In this document: piece by piece, positions 44,361 through 55,756 of the stretch
Layout of the letters: each line of letters begins with the position of its first letter
Numbering within the stretch: the first letter of the stretch is position 1
NCBI GenBank assembly: GCA_029204045.2
Contig: CM055066.1
Location: 50,666,853-50,730,852 of the forward strand
Direction of reading: 5' to 3'
Length of the DNA: 64,000 nt
DNA from: Tillandsia leiboldiana
Taxonomy: Eukaryota; Streptophyta; Magnoliopsida; Poales; Bromeliaceae
Program-made: the position numbers and the translations under genes
The notes under the pieces: generated by a model
Told to the model about the DNA's origin: nothing
Database searches by the model: none
The model's input: the letters and a program-made list of their open reading frames with translations, nothing else

Positions 44361-44856
44361 AGCTTAACTTCCTATCTGAGACTATATTTACTAAAATATA
44401 TTATTTATTAAGTTTACTAATTTTATTCAGTAAAATATACTATAAAATATAAAAATATATTTTATATTTTGTTTACTAATTATGTTTATTAATTTTTTTT
44501 ACTAATTATTATTTACTAAAATATATTATAAAATATAAAAAATTATTTTATTTAGGTAAGATATAATTTATTAACAATTAAATTGTCATTTTAATTAATT
44601 TATAATAATTAAAATTAATTTATATATATATAAGGTAGGGCAAAATTAGCATTTTGATAAAAAATCTTTCATCTCTTTCCATTATTCTCCACTATCCCAT
44701 AATCTTAACCAAACATAATTTTTTTTATTCCAGAGAATACAAACTTTTGAACCAAACACAATATAACTTTTATACTTCATTTTTCCGGAATAGCAAGCTA
44801 TCCCAGGTATAAAAAAATTTATGCCTCTTAAATTTATCCCCGAACCAAACGGGGCC
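44129..44856. mobile_element. PIF/Harbinger-type non-autonomous element
   Basis: 728 bp with ends GGTCCTATTTGGTTGGGG and CCCCGAACCAAACGGGGCC, an imperfect inverted repeat, and TAA on both sides (44126-44128 and 44857-44859), the PIF/Harbinger target. The interior is AT-rich with a 34-nt T run (44322-44355). No transposase. Confidence 0.75.
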
Positions 44857-45716
44857 TAAAAGCTTACACTAATAACGAGCGATATTTTTATATTTTTATA
44901 TGTAATGTCCACCCTCACATGTTTAGACTTGAGACTTTTTAATAGACTCGTAGCATGGACTTAAATTAATTAAAGAAAATAAAATTAATTATACTAGGAG
45001 TCTTCTATGATTCGAATTCAGAATCTCCAATTTTAATATTATATTAAATTATATAAAACAACTGTTATTCTCCAAAAATTTAAGCTGATAAAAAATAATA
45101 TTTTTATATATTTATATTTAACTAGCGGATCATGAAATGTGCGGGCTTTAACAGCCCAAAACATTAAAGCTGGGCTAAACATGCCCTAATTAAAGGCCCT
45201 TTTGTTTAAGATGAAGTTTAGGTTAAAATAGATTTTCCAATAAACTAAAGTTCTGAAAAAAAAAAAAAAAATTTACCTTACTTTCGATCATTGTTTAATT
45301 GTATAGATATATTTTTTTATATTTTTAATTCTCACTCGCCGTCCCATTCGAGGATGATCAAATTGAATAATAATTTGAATAATAATTTTTTATCCGAACC
45401 GAATCGCAAATTGAATAATAATTTTTTTTTGCACATTATCTAAACTATTTATTAGATTTTATATTTATGATCAAATCTTAATTATATATCAACACATTTT
45501 TAGAATTCTATATTTATAATTAATTTTTTTTATGTATGCTTTTATAATGGTTCAATTTTTAATCTTAAATTATATATTAATTTATATAAAATAAAATAAA
45601 ATCAATCGGTTCTTTATAATCATGTTTCATAATATAATTTAGTTGGTTGAATGTATATGCAACTAACTAATGTCTAAATGAAATATTAATATTGTCATTA
45701 ACAACGCGACAATTGT
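44857..45716. other. AT-rich spacer with a duplicated motif
   Basis: No gene. The host sequence around the Harbinger-type element (ACAACCGTTATTCTC, split at 44128/44857) recurs at about 45055-45075, so an older unclassified repeat lies here. Confidence 0.45.
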
Positions 45717-45901
45717 TATGACATTCTGAAATTTGGAATAGTTTTATATATATATATGAGATATATATAATAAGACTGAATATTTTAATCCAGTTATAGT
45801 ATTTTGGGTCATAATAAGACCTAAGAGATTAAGAGAGTTAAGCGTGTAAAAGTTAGAGTCGTTTTAGGATGTGTGACCCCTTGGAAAGTTAGGGCATTAC
45901 A
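45717..45901 (+). repeat. Cassandra left LTR
   Basis: Aligns with the solo LTR at 2542-2718 over its whole length (GAAATTTGGAATAG; ATATAATAAGACTGAA; GTTATAGTATTTTGG), with moderate divergence. The exact first base is uncertain by a few nt. Confidence 0.8.
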
Positions 45902-46149
45902 GTTGGTATCAAAGTCAATCACCAGCCGGAAGTGTGAGATAAGTCTCGGTTAAGCCTGAATTATACAACGGGTAGAGCGCGGCTTCCCAGCTGATGATCG
46001 TTGTGGGTAGAATGTGACTCCTTACCAGATCGGTTAAGGCCAGCGAGACGAGTCTCACATCGCCTGATGCTTGTGACTATTCCTGAGCCTGATGAGGACG
46101 TCAGGGCTTAAAGTGGGGACTATAACATTTTGGATGGTAATAAAGCCTA

Positions 46150-46409
46150 CACTACAATAAAATTATGCTATAGCGACACTTTTAAGTTTCTAAAATCTAA
46201 AAAAAGTGTCGCTAGCAAAAATATCGACACTTATTATTAGTGTCGCTATATGTGCAGTCGCTAACTAGGATGTATAGCGACATATTTTTGTAATATGTTC
46301 CCAAAATATACCCCTATAATTTAATTTTGGATATAGATGAAATATAGATAGAATACTTATATAAAAGTGTTATAAAAATATGTCCCTATAACCTAATTTT
46401 GTTGTAGTA
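46150..46409 (+). mobile_element. CACTA-type MITE inside the Cassandra 3' LTR
   Basis: CACTACAATAAAATTATGC to TTTTGTTGTAGTA (last base mutated). Removing it rejoins AAAGCCTA and CCAAGAAGTTAAG of the LTR. Confidence 0.85.
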
Positions 46410-46644
46410 CCAAGAAGTTAAGAGGGTTAAGTGTGCTAGAAGTAGAGTAGTTCTAAGATGAATAACTTTCTGAAAAGTTGGAGCGTCACAACTGCTGATA
46501 TGTTATATTAAAAATTTTAAATCTAAAGAAATAATGATTAGCATCTCTAATTATTTGATTAATTGCTTTCTAAGTCTAATATATTTTTTAAAAAAATAAT
46601 AATAAGACTAATATATAATAAATTATTAAATTTTGATTAAAATC

Positions 46645-46889
46645 CACTACAACAAAATTAGGCTATAGCGACACTTTTAAGTGTTTCTAAAATCTAAAAA
46701 AAGTGTCGCTGACAAAAATACCGACACTTATTGTAAGTATTGCTATATGTGCCGTCGCTAGGGTGTATAGCGACACATTTTTGTAATGTGTCCCTATAAC
46801 CTAATTTTGAATATAGATGGAATATAGATAGAACACTTATACAAAAGTGTCATAAATATGTGTTCTTATAACCTAATTTTGTTGTAGTG
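46645..46889 (+). mobile_element. CACTA-type MITE
   Basis: 245 bp with perfect ATC target duplication on both sides (46642-46644, 46890-46892). Confidence 0.9.
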
Positions 46890-47185
46890 ATCGAATCATC
46901 TCCTGTTCAGTTCAATAATTCAGTTTGACATGGGACTTTGATCACAATAAATCAAAATATTACGTCAAAAATTACGACAAATTAAAATTTAGCAGCTGAA
47001 GCCTCACTTTCATAGAAGTAGATAGTAAAACTCTCAAAGTTGCCTTTATTGAACTCTTATAAAGAAACAGACACATGCAGCAGATACTTTCACAAAGCTG
47101 TTTGATTATGCAGAACACAAATTAATCTCTCACCATTCATTCATGATGGAGAAGCACTTTTGAGAGAACACTAATAAATTATCCA

Positions 47186-47432
47186 TTAGAACTTCTTGAT
47201 GAAGTTGTAGATGTGATCAGTAACTTCCTCTGCACTCTCCTGCTGGGTAAAGTGCCCAACTCCCTCCAGAACAACTACTTCCTCAAGTAAGGGGACATCA
47301 TTTTTGAACCCACCCTTGTGTATGTAATCTTGTATGTTTGGGTAGTGGTATGTGAGATCTAGGTCTCCAACAATGAACTTTGTTGGCACTTGTATTTTTA
47401 CCCCTGCCCATGGTGCTGTCAGCTCCCAGTTC
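47186..47432 (-). CDS. Soluble epoxide hydrolase, last exon
   Basis: Alpha/beta-hydrolase-fold enzyme that hydrolyses epoxides (in plants mainly fatty-acid epoxides) to diols. After an AG acceptor the minus strand reads NWELTAPWAGVKIQVPTKF, IVGDLDLTYHYPNIQDYIHK, DVPLLEEVVVLEGVGHFTQ and ends HIYNFIKKF-stop at 47186-47188, the canonical plant C-terminus. GDLD contains the catalytic acid and GVGHF the catalytic His. The splice phase joins the preceding exon correctly (CLNL|NWEL). The frame is intact. Whether the gene is functional depends on the first exon, which I do not find in the window. Confidence 0.93.
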
Positions 47433-47469
47433 CTACACCCAAAAACACTCACTCAAATTGAAATCAAAT

Positions 47470-47735
47470 TACTATAACAAAACTATATTATAGCGATATT
47501 TTTAAATATTTTTAAAATCTGAAAAAAAATAATACCGCTAGCAAAAATACCAACCGACACTTATAATTAGTGTCGATGCATGTGTAGTCGTTAGGGTGTA
47601 TAGTGATACATTATAATAATGTGTCCTAAAAATATATCTGTATAATCTAATTTTGAATATAGATAAAATATAGATAGGACGGTTGTACAAAAGTGTCACA
47701 AAGATGTGTCCCTATAACCTAATTTTGTTGTAGTG
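47470..47735 (+). mobile_element. CACTA-type MITE in the epoxide hydrolase intron
   Basis: 266 bp (first base C to T) with AAT target duplication (47467-47469, 47736-47738), 37 bp upstream of the last exon. Confidence 0.88.
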
Positions 47736-47778
47736 AATTATTATCGGATCGTTGGTGCTAACCATTAATTCCAACAGC

Positions 47779-48053
47779 CACTACAACAAAATTAGGCTAT
47801 AGCGACACTTTTAAGTATTTCTAAAATCTAAAAAGTGTCGCTGACAAAAATACCGACACTTATTGTAAGTGTTGCTATATGTGCCGTCGCCAGGGTGTAT
47901 AGCGACACATTTTTATAATAGCGACACATTTTTATAATGTGTCCCAAAAATATGTCCATATAACCTAATTTTGGATATAGATGGAATATAAATAGGACAC
48001 TTATACAAAAGTGTCATAAACATGTATCCCTATAACCTAATTTTGTTGTAGTG
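47779..48053 (+). mobile_element. CACTA-type MITE in the epoxide hydrolase intron
   Basis: 275 bp with AGC target duplication (47776-47778, 48054-48056). An extra ~20-bp tandem copy of AGCGACACATTTTTATAAT makes it longer than its relatives. Confidence 0.9.
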
Positions 48054-48516
48054 AGCATGCAATTAGTTTGCTTAAAACATATAAATATAACATCCCAATC
48101 CGATCTCCTGCGGTCCAACTTGATATGACGCCATAAGATTGAATGCTAGCTCCTTTAAGCCAACAATTGGCCTCTAATAGAAGCTTATCTAACTCATTAT
48201 ATATATTCTATAACATTAAAGATGTTCATATATCCAAAATGATAAATTTTGAACACTTATTCCTCATAAATCAAATAATAACTCTTTTCCTATGGTTGAT
48301 TATTGTGATTACTTACCGACCGTCTCTAACGCAAATGCTAAAGAATTTGATGAGTACACAATAATTTCGCCTAGTAAAATCTTCTCATATCTTAGAAAAT
48401 TCTATGTACCATAAATACAACATTCAATTAAACATTTCTATATGTGTAAAAGCCAAATGTTAAACCTTTTTGTATTGGTTTAAAAAATAAGAATTGCTAG
48501 ATTCCATGTGACTAGA
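48054..48516. other. Intron sequence, nothing recognised
   Basis: Part of the ~2.07-kb intron between the two epoxide hydrolase exons. No element ends recognised. Confidence 0.5.
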
Positions 48517-49460
48517 GCTTTCAATGAGCCGAACATAAGCGAGCCGGGGGCAGCTCTTGTTCGACTCGTTTAATAAACGAGCCAAGCACGAGCTGGCTTG
48601 TTAAAACAGTAAATTAGATTGTCATCTTTACTACTGGATAAAAAATTAAAAGCAAATTAGAAAATTAGAATCTTAATCTAATAATTAAAATTCACAAAAT
48701 ATAGATCTCTTTATATTTAAGTTGGCCTAAAATTCAAATAGTAAAAATTTGTGTGCATGTGTAGAGGGAAAAAGAGGAAGAGTTAAGCTAGTATATAAAT
48801 AATATTTATTATCAATTTTTTTATCATTAGATTATTATTATTCCACCTATCCCCAATAAATCCTAAGCATCCGTAAAATAGTTGGTAATAAACACTATTT
48901 CAATACTATCAATAACATTCTATCCCTAGTATATTCAAGCTATATATATCCGCCGAACACGAGGGAGCAGAATCTAGCTCATGTTCGGCTCATTACGATT
49001 TCAAATTGAAAAATTCAACTTGTATTCGGCTAGTTTATTAAACAAGCAATCGATGTAAGGCTCATTTCGAGCTAACCGCGATCTAACTCACAAATAGCGA
49101 GGTAGCTTGCCAGCTGTAAGCATCATAGAGCAAAGATAATATAAGTGAGTTGATTCTGATCCGTGTTCGGCTCGTTTATTAAATGAGTGATCAGCGTCGA
49201 GTCTATTTTAAGCCGAATATAAGCTGGCTTGCGAACAACGAAACAAGCAATCGATGTCAGGCTCATTTCGAGCTAACCACGATCTAACTCACAAATGGCG
49301 AGGTAGCTTGCCAGCTGTAAGCATCATAGAGCAAAGATAATATAAGTGAGTTGATTCCAATCCGTGTTCGGCTCGTTTATTAAATGAGTGATCAGCGTCG
49401 AGTCTATTTTAAGCCGAACAAAAGCTGGCTTGCGAACAACGAGCTGAATTGCCAACTCTA
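48517..49460. repeat. GCTCGTTTATTAAAC-type repeat with 201-bp tandem duplication
   Basis: Rich in inverse-related motifs (GAGCCGAACATAAGCGAGC near the left end, CGAACAACGAGCTGAATTG near the right). A 201-bp unit starting AACAAGCAATCGATGT is present twice in tandem (49041-49241, 49242-49441) with few differences. It looks like a non-coding DNA-transposon remnant of uncertain class inside the intron. Confidence 0.6.
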
Positions 49461-49506
49461 GGCATCACATGCTTCACAACGTAGTTAAGTGTTACAACAA
49501 ACTTAC

Positions 49507-49742
49507 AGATTCAGGCACCTGTAGTAGTTCATCCCACCGGTAAAGCCGGTTTTCTCGAACATGGTTGTGTAGTAGTCAAGATCCTCCTCCGAGAGCCAAG
49601 AAGGTAACGCAATCTCTTCGTCGGTAGAACCCCACTCTTTTTTCGTTAGAGAAGGTGGATTGGGATCGCGCATCGTCAAGATCTTTTTAAGGACATTCCT
49701 TGCGCCAACTTCCGCGAATTCGGCTTCTGCAACTCCTGGCTC
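49507..49742 (-). CDS. Soluble epoxide hydrolase, penultimate exon
   Basis: 236 bp between an AG acceptor (plus CT at 49743) and a GTAAGT donor (plus ACTTAC at 49501-49506). The minus strand reads EPGVAEAEFAEVGARNVLKK, ILTMRDPNPPSL, LPSWLSEEDLDYYTTMFEKT and GFTGGMNYYRCLNL. This is the lid region of plant epoxide hydrolases; the Tyr in GGMNYYR is the conserved epoxide-positioning residue. Together with the last exon it supplies about half the protein. The first exon (HGFP oxyanion loop and GHDWGA nucleophile) is not seen up to 64000, so intron 1 would have to exceed 14 kb or the gene is truncated. Confidence 0.92.
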
Positions 49743-49960
49743 CTACATAAACACCTCACATTGTGAAATGTAACACATTGTTATATCAATTTGTTACACT
49801 TGAGAGAATGCTCTATATTTTCTGCTTGAAAGAGTGCTTACATATTCCTGTGAATGAAAACTTATGTTTCTATCAAAATCTCATTCTCGATTCAAATAAA
49901 AAAAAAAAAAAAATTTATCACCCAATAAACGATCGAGGGCTTACGAGGCGGAGGCTAGAT

Positions 49961-50217
49961 CACCATAACAAAACTATGCTATAGTGACACTTTTAAGTAT
50001 TGCTAAAAACTAAAAAAAATACTGCTGAAAAAAATACCGACACTTGTCATTAGTGTCGCTATATATGCAGTCGCTAGGGTGTATAGCGACACATTACTAT
50101 AATGTGTCCCAAAAATATATCCCTATAACCTAATTTTGGATATAGATGGATTACAAATGGAACACTTGTAAAAAATATCACAAACATGTGTCCTTATAAC
50201 CTAATTTTGTTATAGTG
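49961..50217 (+). mobile_element. CACTA-type MITE
   Basis: 257 bp, GAT target duplication (49958-49960, 50218-50220), with CACCA instead of CACTA at the left end. It lies just upstream of the epoxide hydrolase exon. Confidence 0.88.
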
Positions 50218-51296
50218 GATTGGGCTAAGTAACGGGACCGTCCTGTGGGCAGGATGTTAAGTATCATGGACATTGATATAGAACACGACACGATTCGAAT
50301 ACGACGATTCGATAATTTTTAAAAAATTAGAATACAGATACGACATGAACACAAATAATAAAATATAATATTATTAATATAATAATATATATTTATTATA
50401 TATAAAATATAAATTTGGTAAATTATTGTTATATTTCTCATACGAATGAAAATTTATAAAAATTTTTATTGATAGTTCATATTATTTTTTTAAAAAAAAA
50501 TTCATCATACATAATTTATTTATATTGTCTAAAAAAAAATTATATACACTCATCAAAAAGTTAAAATATTTATGATTCTACATAATATATGCATAAAAAA
50601 AATTTATATATACCATTTTAATTGAATGTTCTATGGCTCGGTATTGAACGCGCGTTTAAAAAGTATTCACATCGGACACGAGTCCAACACAAACGCGCGA
50701 GTGTCCGACACGGACACGAAAACTTTGTAGAAATATCTGTAATACATAAACATGTTGTCTATACAATTTACATGAATGGAATAATATTTAATATGTCCTT
50801 CAAAACATTTATTATGAAAGATAAAAATACTCTTGTTAATTAAAAAAAAATCAAATATTTTTAATTTCTTTAGGGTTTACTAATAACATTGAATTTTAGA
50901 AGAGTATTTTGATAATTTAAAAATAAATTTAAAAAAATTTAATACTAGTAAAGAATAAATAAGCTAGCAAATGTTTCCATGCAAATTGGTGCAAGAAATT
51001 ACCAAATTTTACATACTTTTTAAAATTTTTATTTCACTTTATCACTTTATCACTTTATCATTTTGCTATTAGCTTATTAATACTAAACCAACATCAAGTA
51101 CAAAGTTATTATTCAAATACTTATTTGTAAATGGTAGATATTTTTATTTTAGTTGCTTATATCAATTTTTGGTCCCTTTTGATTCTAAGTAATTTTCCAG
51201 CTGAATTATGAATTTTGTAAACTAAATTAATATCTTCATTATTTGATAGTGGATTACTGTCTTTTGATTTAATACAATTATAATTTCATCTTAATT
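50218..51296. other. AT-rich DNA with a GTGTCCGACACGGACAC-type motif
   Basis: No gene. CGGACACGAGTCC at ~50673 and GTGTCCGACACGGACACG at ~50701 are inverse-repeat ends like those of known short plant elements; the other end is not convincing. Confidence 0.4.
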
Positions 51297-51546
51297 CACT
51301 ACAATAAAAATTAGACTATAGCGACACTTTTAAGTGTTTCTAAAATCTAAAAAAAATTTCGCTGACAAAAATACCGACACTTATTATAAGTATTGCTATA
51401 TGTGCCGTCGCTAGGGTGTATAGCGACACATTTTTGTAACGTGTCCCAAAAATATATTCCTATAACCTAATTTTGGATATATAGATAGGACACTTATACA
51501 AAAGTGTCACAAACATGTATCCCTATAACCTAATTTTGTTGTAGTG
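51297..51546 (+). mobile_element. CACTA-type MITE
   Basis: 250 bp with ATT target duplication (51294-51296, 51547-51549). Confidence 0.9.
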
Positions 51547-51566
51547 ATTCAATCAATTATAATGAT

Positions 51567-51824
51567 CACTATAATAAAACTAAATTATAGAAACACATCT
51601 TTGTAATATTTTTGTGCAAGTGTCCTATTTATATTTCATCTATATTCAAAATTAAAATATAGTAATACATATTTGAGATATATTACAATAAAGTGTCGCT
51701 ATACACCCTAACGACTGCATATATAGCGGCACTAATAATAAGTGTCGGTATTTTTATCAGAGGTATTTTTTTCAAATTTTAAAAATATTTAAAAGTGTTG
51801 TTATAAAATAATTTTATTATAGTA
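51567..51824 (-). mobile_element. Diverged CACTA-type MITE
   Basis: 258 bp from CACTATAATAAAACTAAA to TTTTATTATAGTA, opposite orientation and many changes; target duplication not clear. Confidence 0.75.
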
Positions 51825-52021
51825 AATATTGATGGAATCTGTACTTAGCCACAGAATTAATTTATTACTATATTTTTAATTTATAAAGAACCAAAATATT
51901 TTATTATTAATATTTTTAGGTTCAACCCAATTTGAAAAAGAGAAAGTAGTACCTTCGAATCGAAGGGGACTGCGTCCGATGGCTGATTCCCTGGTCACCC
52001 AACTCGGAAAGAACACAGCCG

Positions 52022-52801
52022 ATGACAAGCTTCTGGAATGCGCGTTGGAGCGGTGACCTGATCCTTAGAAATCGTTTCCCTAATCTATTCGCTGCGGCAT
52101 CCCTTAAGTATCTCTCGGTTTTTAATTGGATTCGGCGTTTTGGCTGCCTGCCTAACTTGGGGTTTGAGCTTAACCTTAGTCCGGAGGCAACGCGGGAACT
52201 ACCTCTTCTAAAGGCTGAGATCACTACCTTCATTTTCTCCAACACCGACGACTTGGTTTCCTGGAAATGGAGCGCTAACGGGTCCTTCTCGGTCAAGAAT
52301 GCTTACAATTTCATGGCCTTCGATGGGGTGAATGACAGCAAGATTCGACATCTGTGGGCTATTCGGATTCCGCTAAAGATTAAAATCTTCCTATGGATTA
52401 CGGCTAGGTACAGGCTACTCACGGCAGAGTTGCTTAGGAGAAGAGGTTGGCAAGGACCATCAATCTGCATAGGCTGCGGGGCAAGCGACGAAAATCTGGA
52501 TCACCTATTCTTCTATTGCAATTTTGCGAGGTCGCTTTGGGAGGGGATTCTTCAGATCTGGCCTACCACTCGTAACAAGATTCTTTATTACTCGGGGGAC
52601 TTCGCGAGTAGATGGGAAGGAGCAAGGTTGACCTTGACGGGTCAAGCTAAAGGGCTATTTGATCACCTGTTTGCCGCTACCTGTTGGGAGATTTGGCTTG
52701 AACGCAACAGGCGCATCTTCTCTAATAGTTTTTCCCAGAGTGCGTCCTGCGCGTTCAGAATTCATAACACCATCAACACTTGGACTTTGGCTCTAGGATG
52801 A
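52022..52801 (+). pseudogene. L1 ORF2 C-terminal fragment (zf-RVT domain)
   Basis: 259 codons. TSFWNARWSGDLILRNRFP is the start of the conserved post-RT region; SVKNAYNFM, LWAIRIPLKIKIFLWI and LLRRRGWQGPSICIGCG lead to the zinc-binding Cys/His cluster (CIGCG ... HLFFYC) of plant L1 ORF2 proteins. The usual GKNT-SFW continuity is broken by ~10 extra bases just upstream of 52022. The reverse transcriptase core itself is absent, so it is inactive. Confidence 0.92.
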
Positions 52802-53641
52802 TCTTCGGGGCTTCATACTCATCACTCGGGGATCCCGGGCACGTTTCACTGTCTATAGCTCGTTTGTACAAATCAGGGTGTGAGGGAGCGAAGTCATCGT
52901 TTCTACTTTTCACTGTCTTGGCTTTGTTTTTTGGTGCTTCTTCCACTCGGGGGTCTCTTCAACAGCTACTACAGGAGTTACTGCTGTTATCGTCTTCATG
53001 TGGCGTCCACGGCTGCATCTATAGATTTTAGAGGAAGGATTGAGGGCATTCAACTTTCATCTAGCATCTCTCTCTTGTGTTTACTTGTTGCACTCTGCTT
53101 CGATGACACAAATGGGCAACTTGGGCTACAATAGATTGTTAGGATTATATCCTCTGGCTCATGCAGGAACTAATACTGCGCTCCTGCTTCTCTTGGCGAG
53201 GGGACAGCATGACTCCGTTGGGACAGCCACTGCTTCATTGGCAGTTTTTATCTACTAATGAGGATGATGAGGCTTGATCAGATTTTGCCATGGCTGAGAA
53301 GGCGGCTCTAATTCTGCTCGGTGGACGTTCTACGAGTCTATGCATTCTGAATGGGTTTAACGAAGTGTCTAATGTTTTTGCATTTTGATTATGCTTTGCA
53401 CTACCACTGTTAAAGGGATCCAATTCTGGGCAAAAGACAGCATCTTTATCTATCTTTGTATGGTTGCTACTTTTATCTGATGACAGCAAGTCCTTCAGGG
53501 CATTGTTATTGAGATATCAACGCACATGGACTTGTATTTCTCTTCGTTAACCTTTGGAGGCCGGCTTACATTGAGGCGAAGTACCTTCGATGGGGGTCGA
53601 GGTGGTTCGCTTTGATACGACGTGGTTGCTAACTCTGGTCT

Positions 53642-53646
53642 TGTTG

Positions 53647-53701
<55 letters not shown>

Positions 53702-53702
53702 T
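53642..53702 (+). repeat. (GTT)n microsatellite in the L1 3' region
   Basis: About 60 bp of TTG/GTT triplets with one GATG interruption. Confidence 0.93.
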
Positions 53703-54508
53703 TGGGGCTTAAAACAACCATTCTAGGAGAACAAGGTGGAGCAGAAGAAGAGCTGGAAGATAATGAAGCTTGTTGGACAAAATCTTTTGAGAAGGATCAT
53801 GATTTACACTTCGGACTTGATTCACATGCAGAAACTGGCCACCGGCGGAAACGATAAGTACTCAATACTTTACAGTTTTAAATAGAAGGAGAAGGAAGGA
53901 AGCTACTGGTTCAGAGGTCTTTGTTCTGCAGTCAAGGTTGGAGCTCAAGGGGTGTACTTTTGGAATTCCGGAATAATTTGAAGCCAAACAGAGTGACTAC
54001 TTGCTGTCAAGGAGGAGCTGTTTTTGGCTCTTAAGGTAATTAATGTGGAGACTGCTTTACTTCTCCCTGGCAGGATATTCGGTATCAACTGGGACTAATT
54101 AGTAGGTGGACTGCCCTTCCTTGCTTCGCACAATCAGAATCAGCTTTTGGTGGTCTTCTCTTCTCAACTGGGTCTCCTCTCGCGGCAGCGACTAGGGTCT
54201 GTCTTCTTCAGCCACGACTGGTTTTATTGCTCTACGTTATCACTTTCTGATGCAGATTTTGATGTTGTGGTCGGAGCTGTTGTTTTGTTTGGTTCCACTA
54301 GTTTTGTCTGTGTAATCCTTGGGTCTTTTATTCTGCGGTAGTTTGTTGAGTCCTTTCATTTTGTTGTTGTCTATTTACTGTTGTTGCAAATACTGTGTCA
54401 ATCAAACTTCCCACTTGTATTGGCATGGGAAGCCCCCCTCTGTATTCTTTACTCCTTTTATCAAATAGGGTATACCCCTGTTTAATCAAAAAAAAATATT
54501 TTTAGGTT

Positions 54509-55109
54509 TGCGAGGATCCAAAATATAGCTTACTTGACTCGTAATCTTTCGACCCTTCCAATAATAATATAAACATTATTTAACTTTAGCAATTGTTTAA
54601 TTCAAAATTAATTTAAAATTTTTTTATAAATTTTTATATTTTTTATTAAAATATTTAAATTATTATCATTCAACTTATATTAAATAAATGTAAAAGATAT
54701 TTTTATAGTATATTAATACAAATATATTAGTGCACTTAATAACTTTTCAACTAATACAAATCTCTTATTTTGAATATAAAATATAAAATATTTTTAAAAT
54801 ATTATAAATTTTGTAGTGAATAATTGGTCACCAAGAAACATATAAAATATAATAACCACTTACCAATTATTTAAATTAAACAAATCAATGTTTGATGTCC
54901 ATGTCTACATCTTCCTTTTTGGACATACACCTAAACCCAAAATTATTATATAATTAAATGCCTTGTTTGTACTTTGATATTGATGCCCTTTTTCTCATCT
55001 CAACATGAATTATCTCTTTCAAAATTATCTTATCAATTCAATAAAAAAAAAAAAATTATTAGAATCTGTCCTATTAATATAAAATAAAAGCTATTTGGTT
55101 GTAGTAGTA
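54509..55109. other. AT-rich spacer
   Basis: Nothing recognised between the L1 and the LTR array. Confidence 0.5.
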
Positions 55110-55114
55110 AATAT

Positions 55115-55756
55115 TGTTGGAATAAAATTTAAAATTTCAAAATTCTCAATATTATTTTATTATTAATTTTTAATTTATTTATTAAATTTATTTTTATTTA
55201 TTAATTTTTAATTGATTCTTAATTATTGTCATTTAATTTTTTATTTAATTTTCAAACGTTTTTTTTTCACTAATTAGCCTCTCTCTCTCTCCTTAATTAA
55301 TGTGATGGGAGGTTACATGCACACCTATAAATACTATACTATAGTAGGGTGTAAAGTAAGAGTAGAGAAGACTTTTCTTTTAGATAAGTGAAAAAGTAAA
55401 AGAGAGGAAAAGAATTTGTTTAAATTCTATTTTAATTTTATTTCGTTCTTTTGAATTGTTTTTGTTTATCGGGTGTTGAAAGAAACTTCGTCAACCTCTT
55501 CCGCGGTCGTGCTCGTATGAAGGGGAGTTCCGGTCGTACCTTGAGGTAGTATCTCCGATTAATCCGCACGAAGGACGGAAATACGCCTTAGGGCAGTGCC
55601 TCGCATGCTTCCGGATTAATTTTATTTCGGTTTATTTTTATTTACAATTTCTGGAATTTCATAGCGATTAAAGGTAAGTTCTGTTATTCAAATTTAAACA
55701 TAAATTAGTTAAATAATTTAATCACAAACAGATTTAGTGCAATTATTTTTCTAACA
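55115..55756 (+). repeat. Array LTR 1
   Basis: 642 bp. Distinct at several positions from LTRs 2-4 (ACATGCACACC, GCAGTGCCTCGCATGC). Confidence 0.93.
55326..55333 (+). promoter_or_regulatory. Predicted TATA box of LTR 1
   Basis: TATAAATA in CACCTATAAATACTATAC, 211 bp into the LTR; the same site recurs in the other four LTRs (for example 57370). A polymerase II start ~30 bp downstream is inferred. Confidence 0.5.

Larger units (their letters stand above)
45717..46490 (+). mobile_element. Cassandra-type TRIM, 3' LTR truncated, with nested MITE
   Basis: A left LTR (~45717-45901) with a diverged 5S-like block (GTTAAGCGTG at 45837, TTTTAGGATGTGTGACC) ends ATTACA and is followed by TTGGTATCAAAGTC, an initiator-Met-type PBS. 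About 200 bp of non-coding interior ends in the purine-rich TTAAAGTGGGGAC. The right LTR (46121-46490) lacks its first ~75 bp and holds a CACTA MITE at 46150-46409; its 5S-like block is GGTTAAGTGTGCTAGAAG, AGAGTAGTTCTAAGATG. It ends GCGTCACA. No target duplication is seen, consistent with age. Confidence 0.85.
51923..54494 (+). mobile_element. 5'-truncated L1 LINE
   Basis: ~2.57 kb ending in an A run (54488-54496) and flanked by a 14-bp duplication AATATTTTTAGGTT (51909-51922 and 54495-54508). It contains the C-terminal zinc-binding part of L1 ORF2, then ~1.7 kb of 3' untranslated DNA with a GTT microsatellite. Truncation, A tail and variable-length duplication are the L1 insertion signature. 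It lies in antisense orientation upstream of the epoxide hydrolase exons, so it is intronic if the gene continues to the right. Confidence 0.92.
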
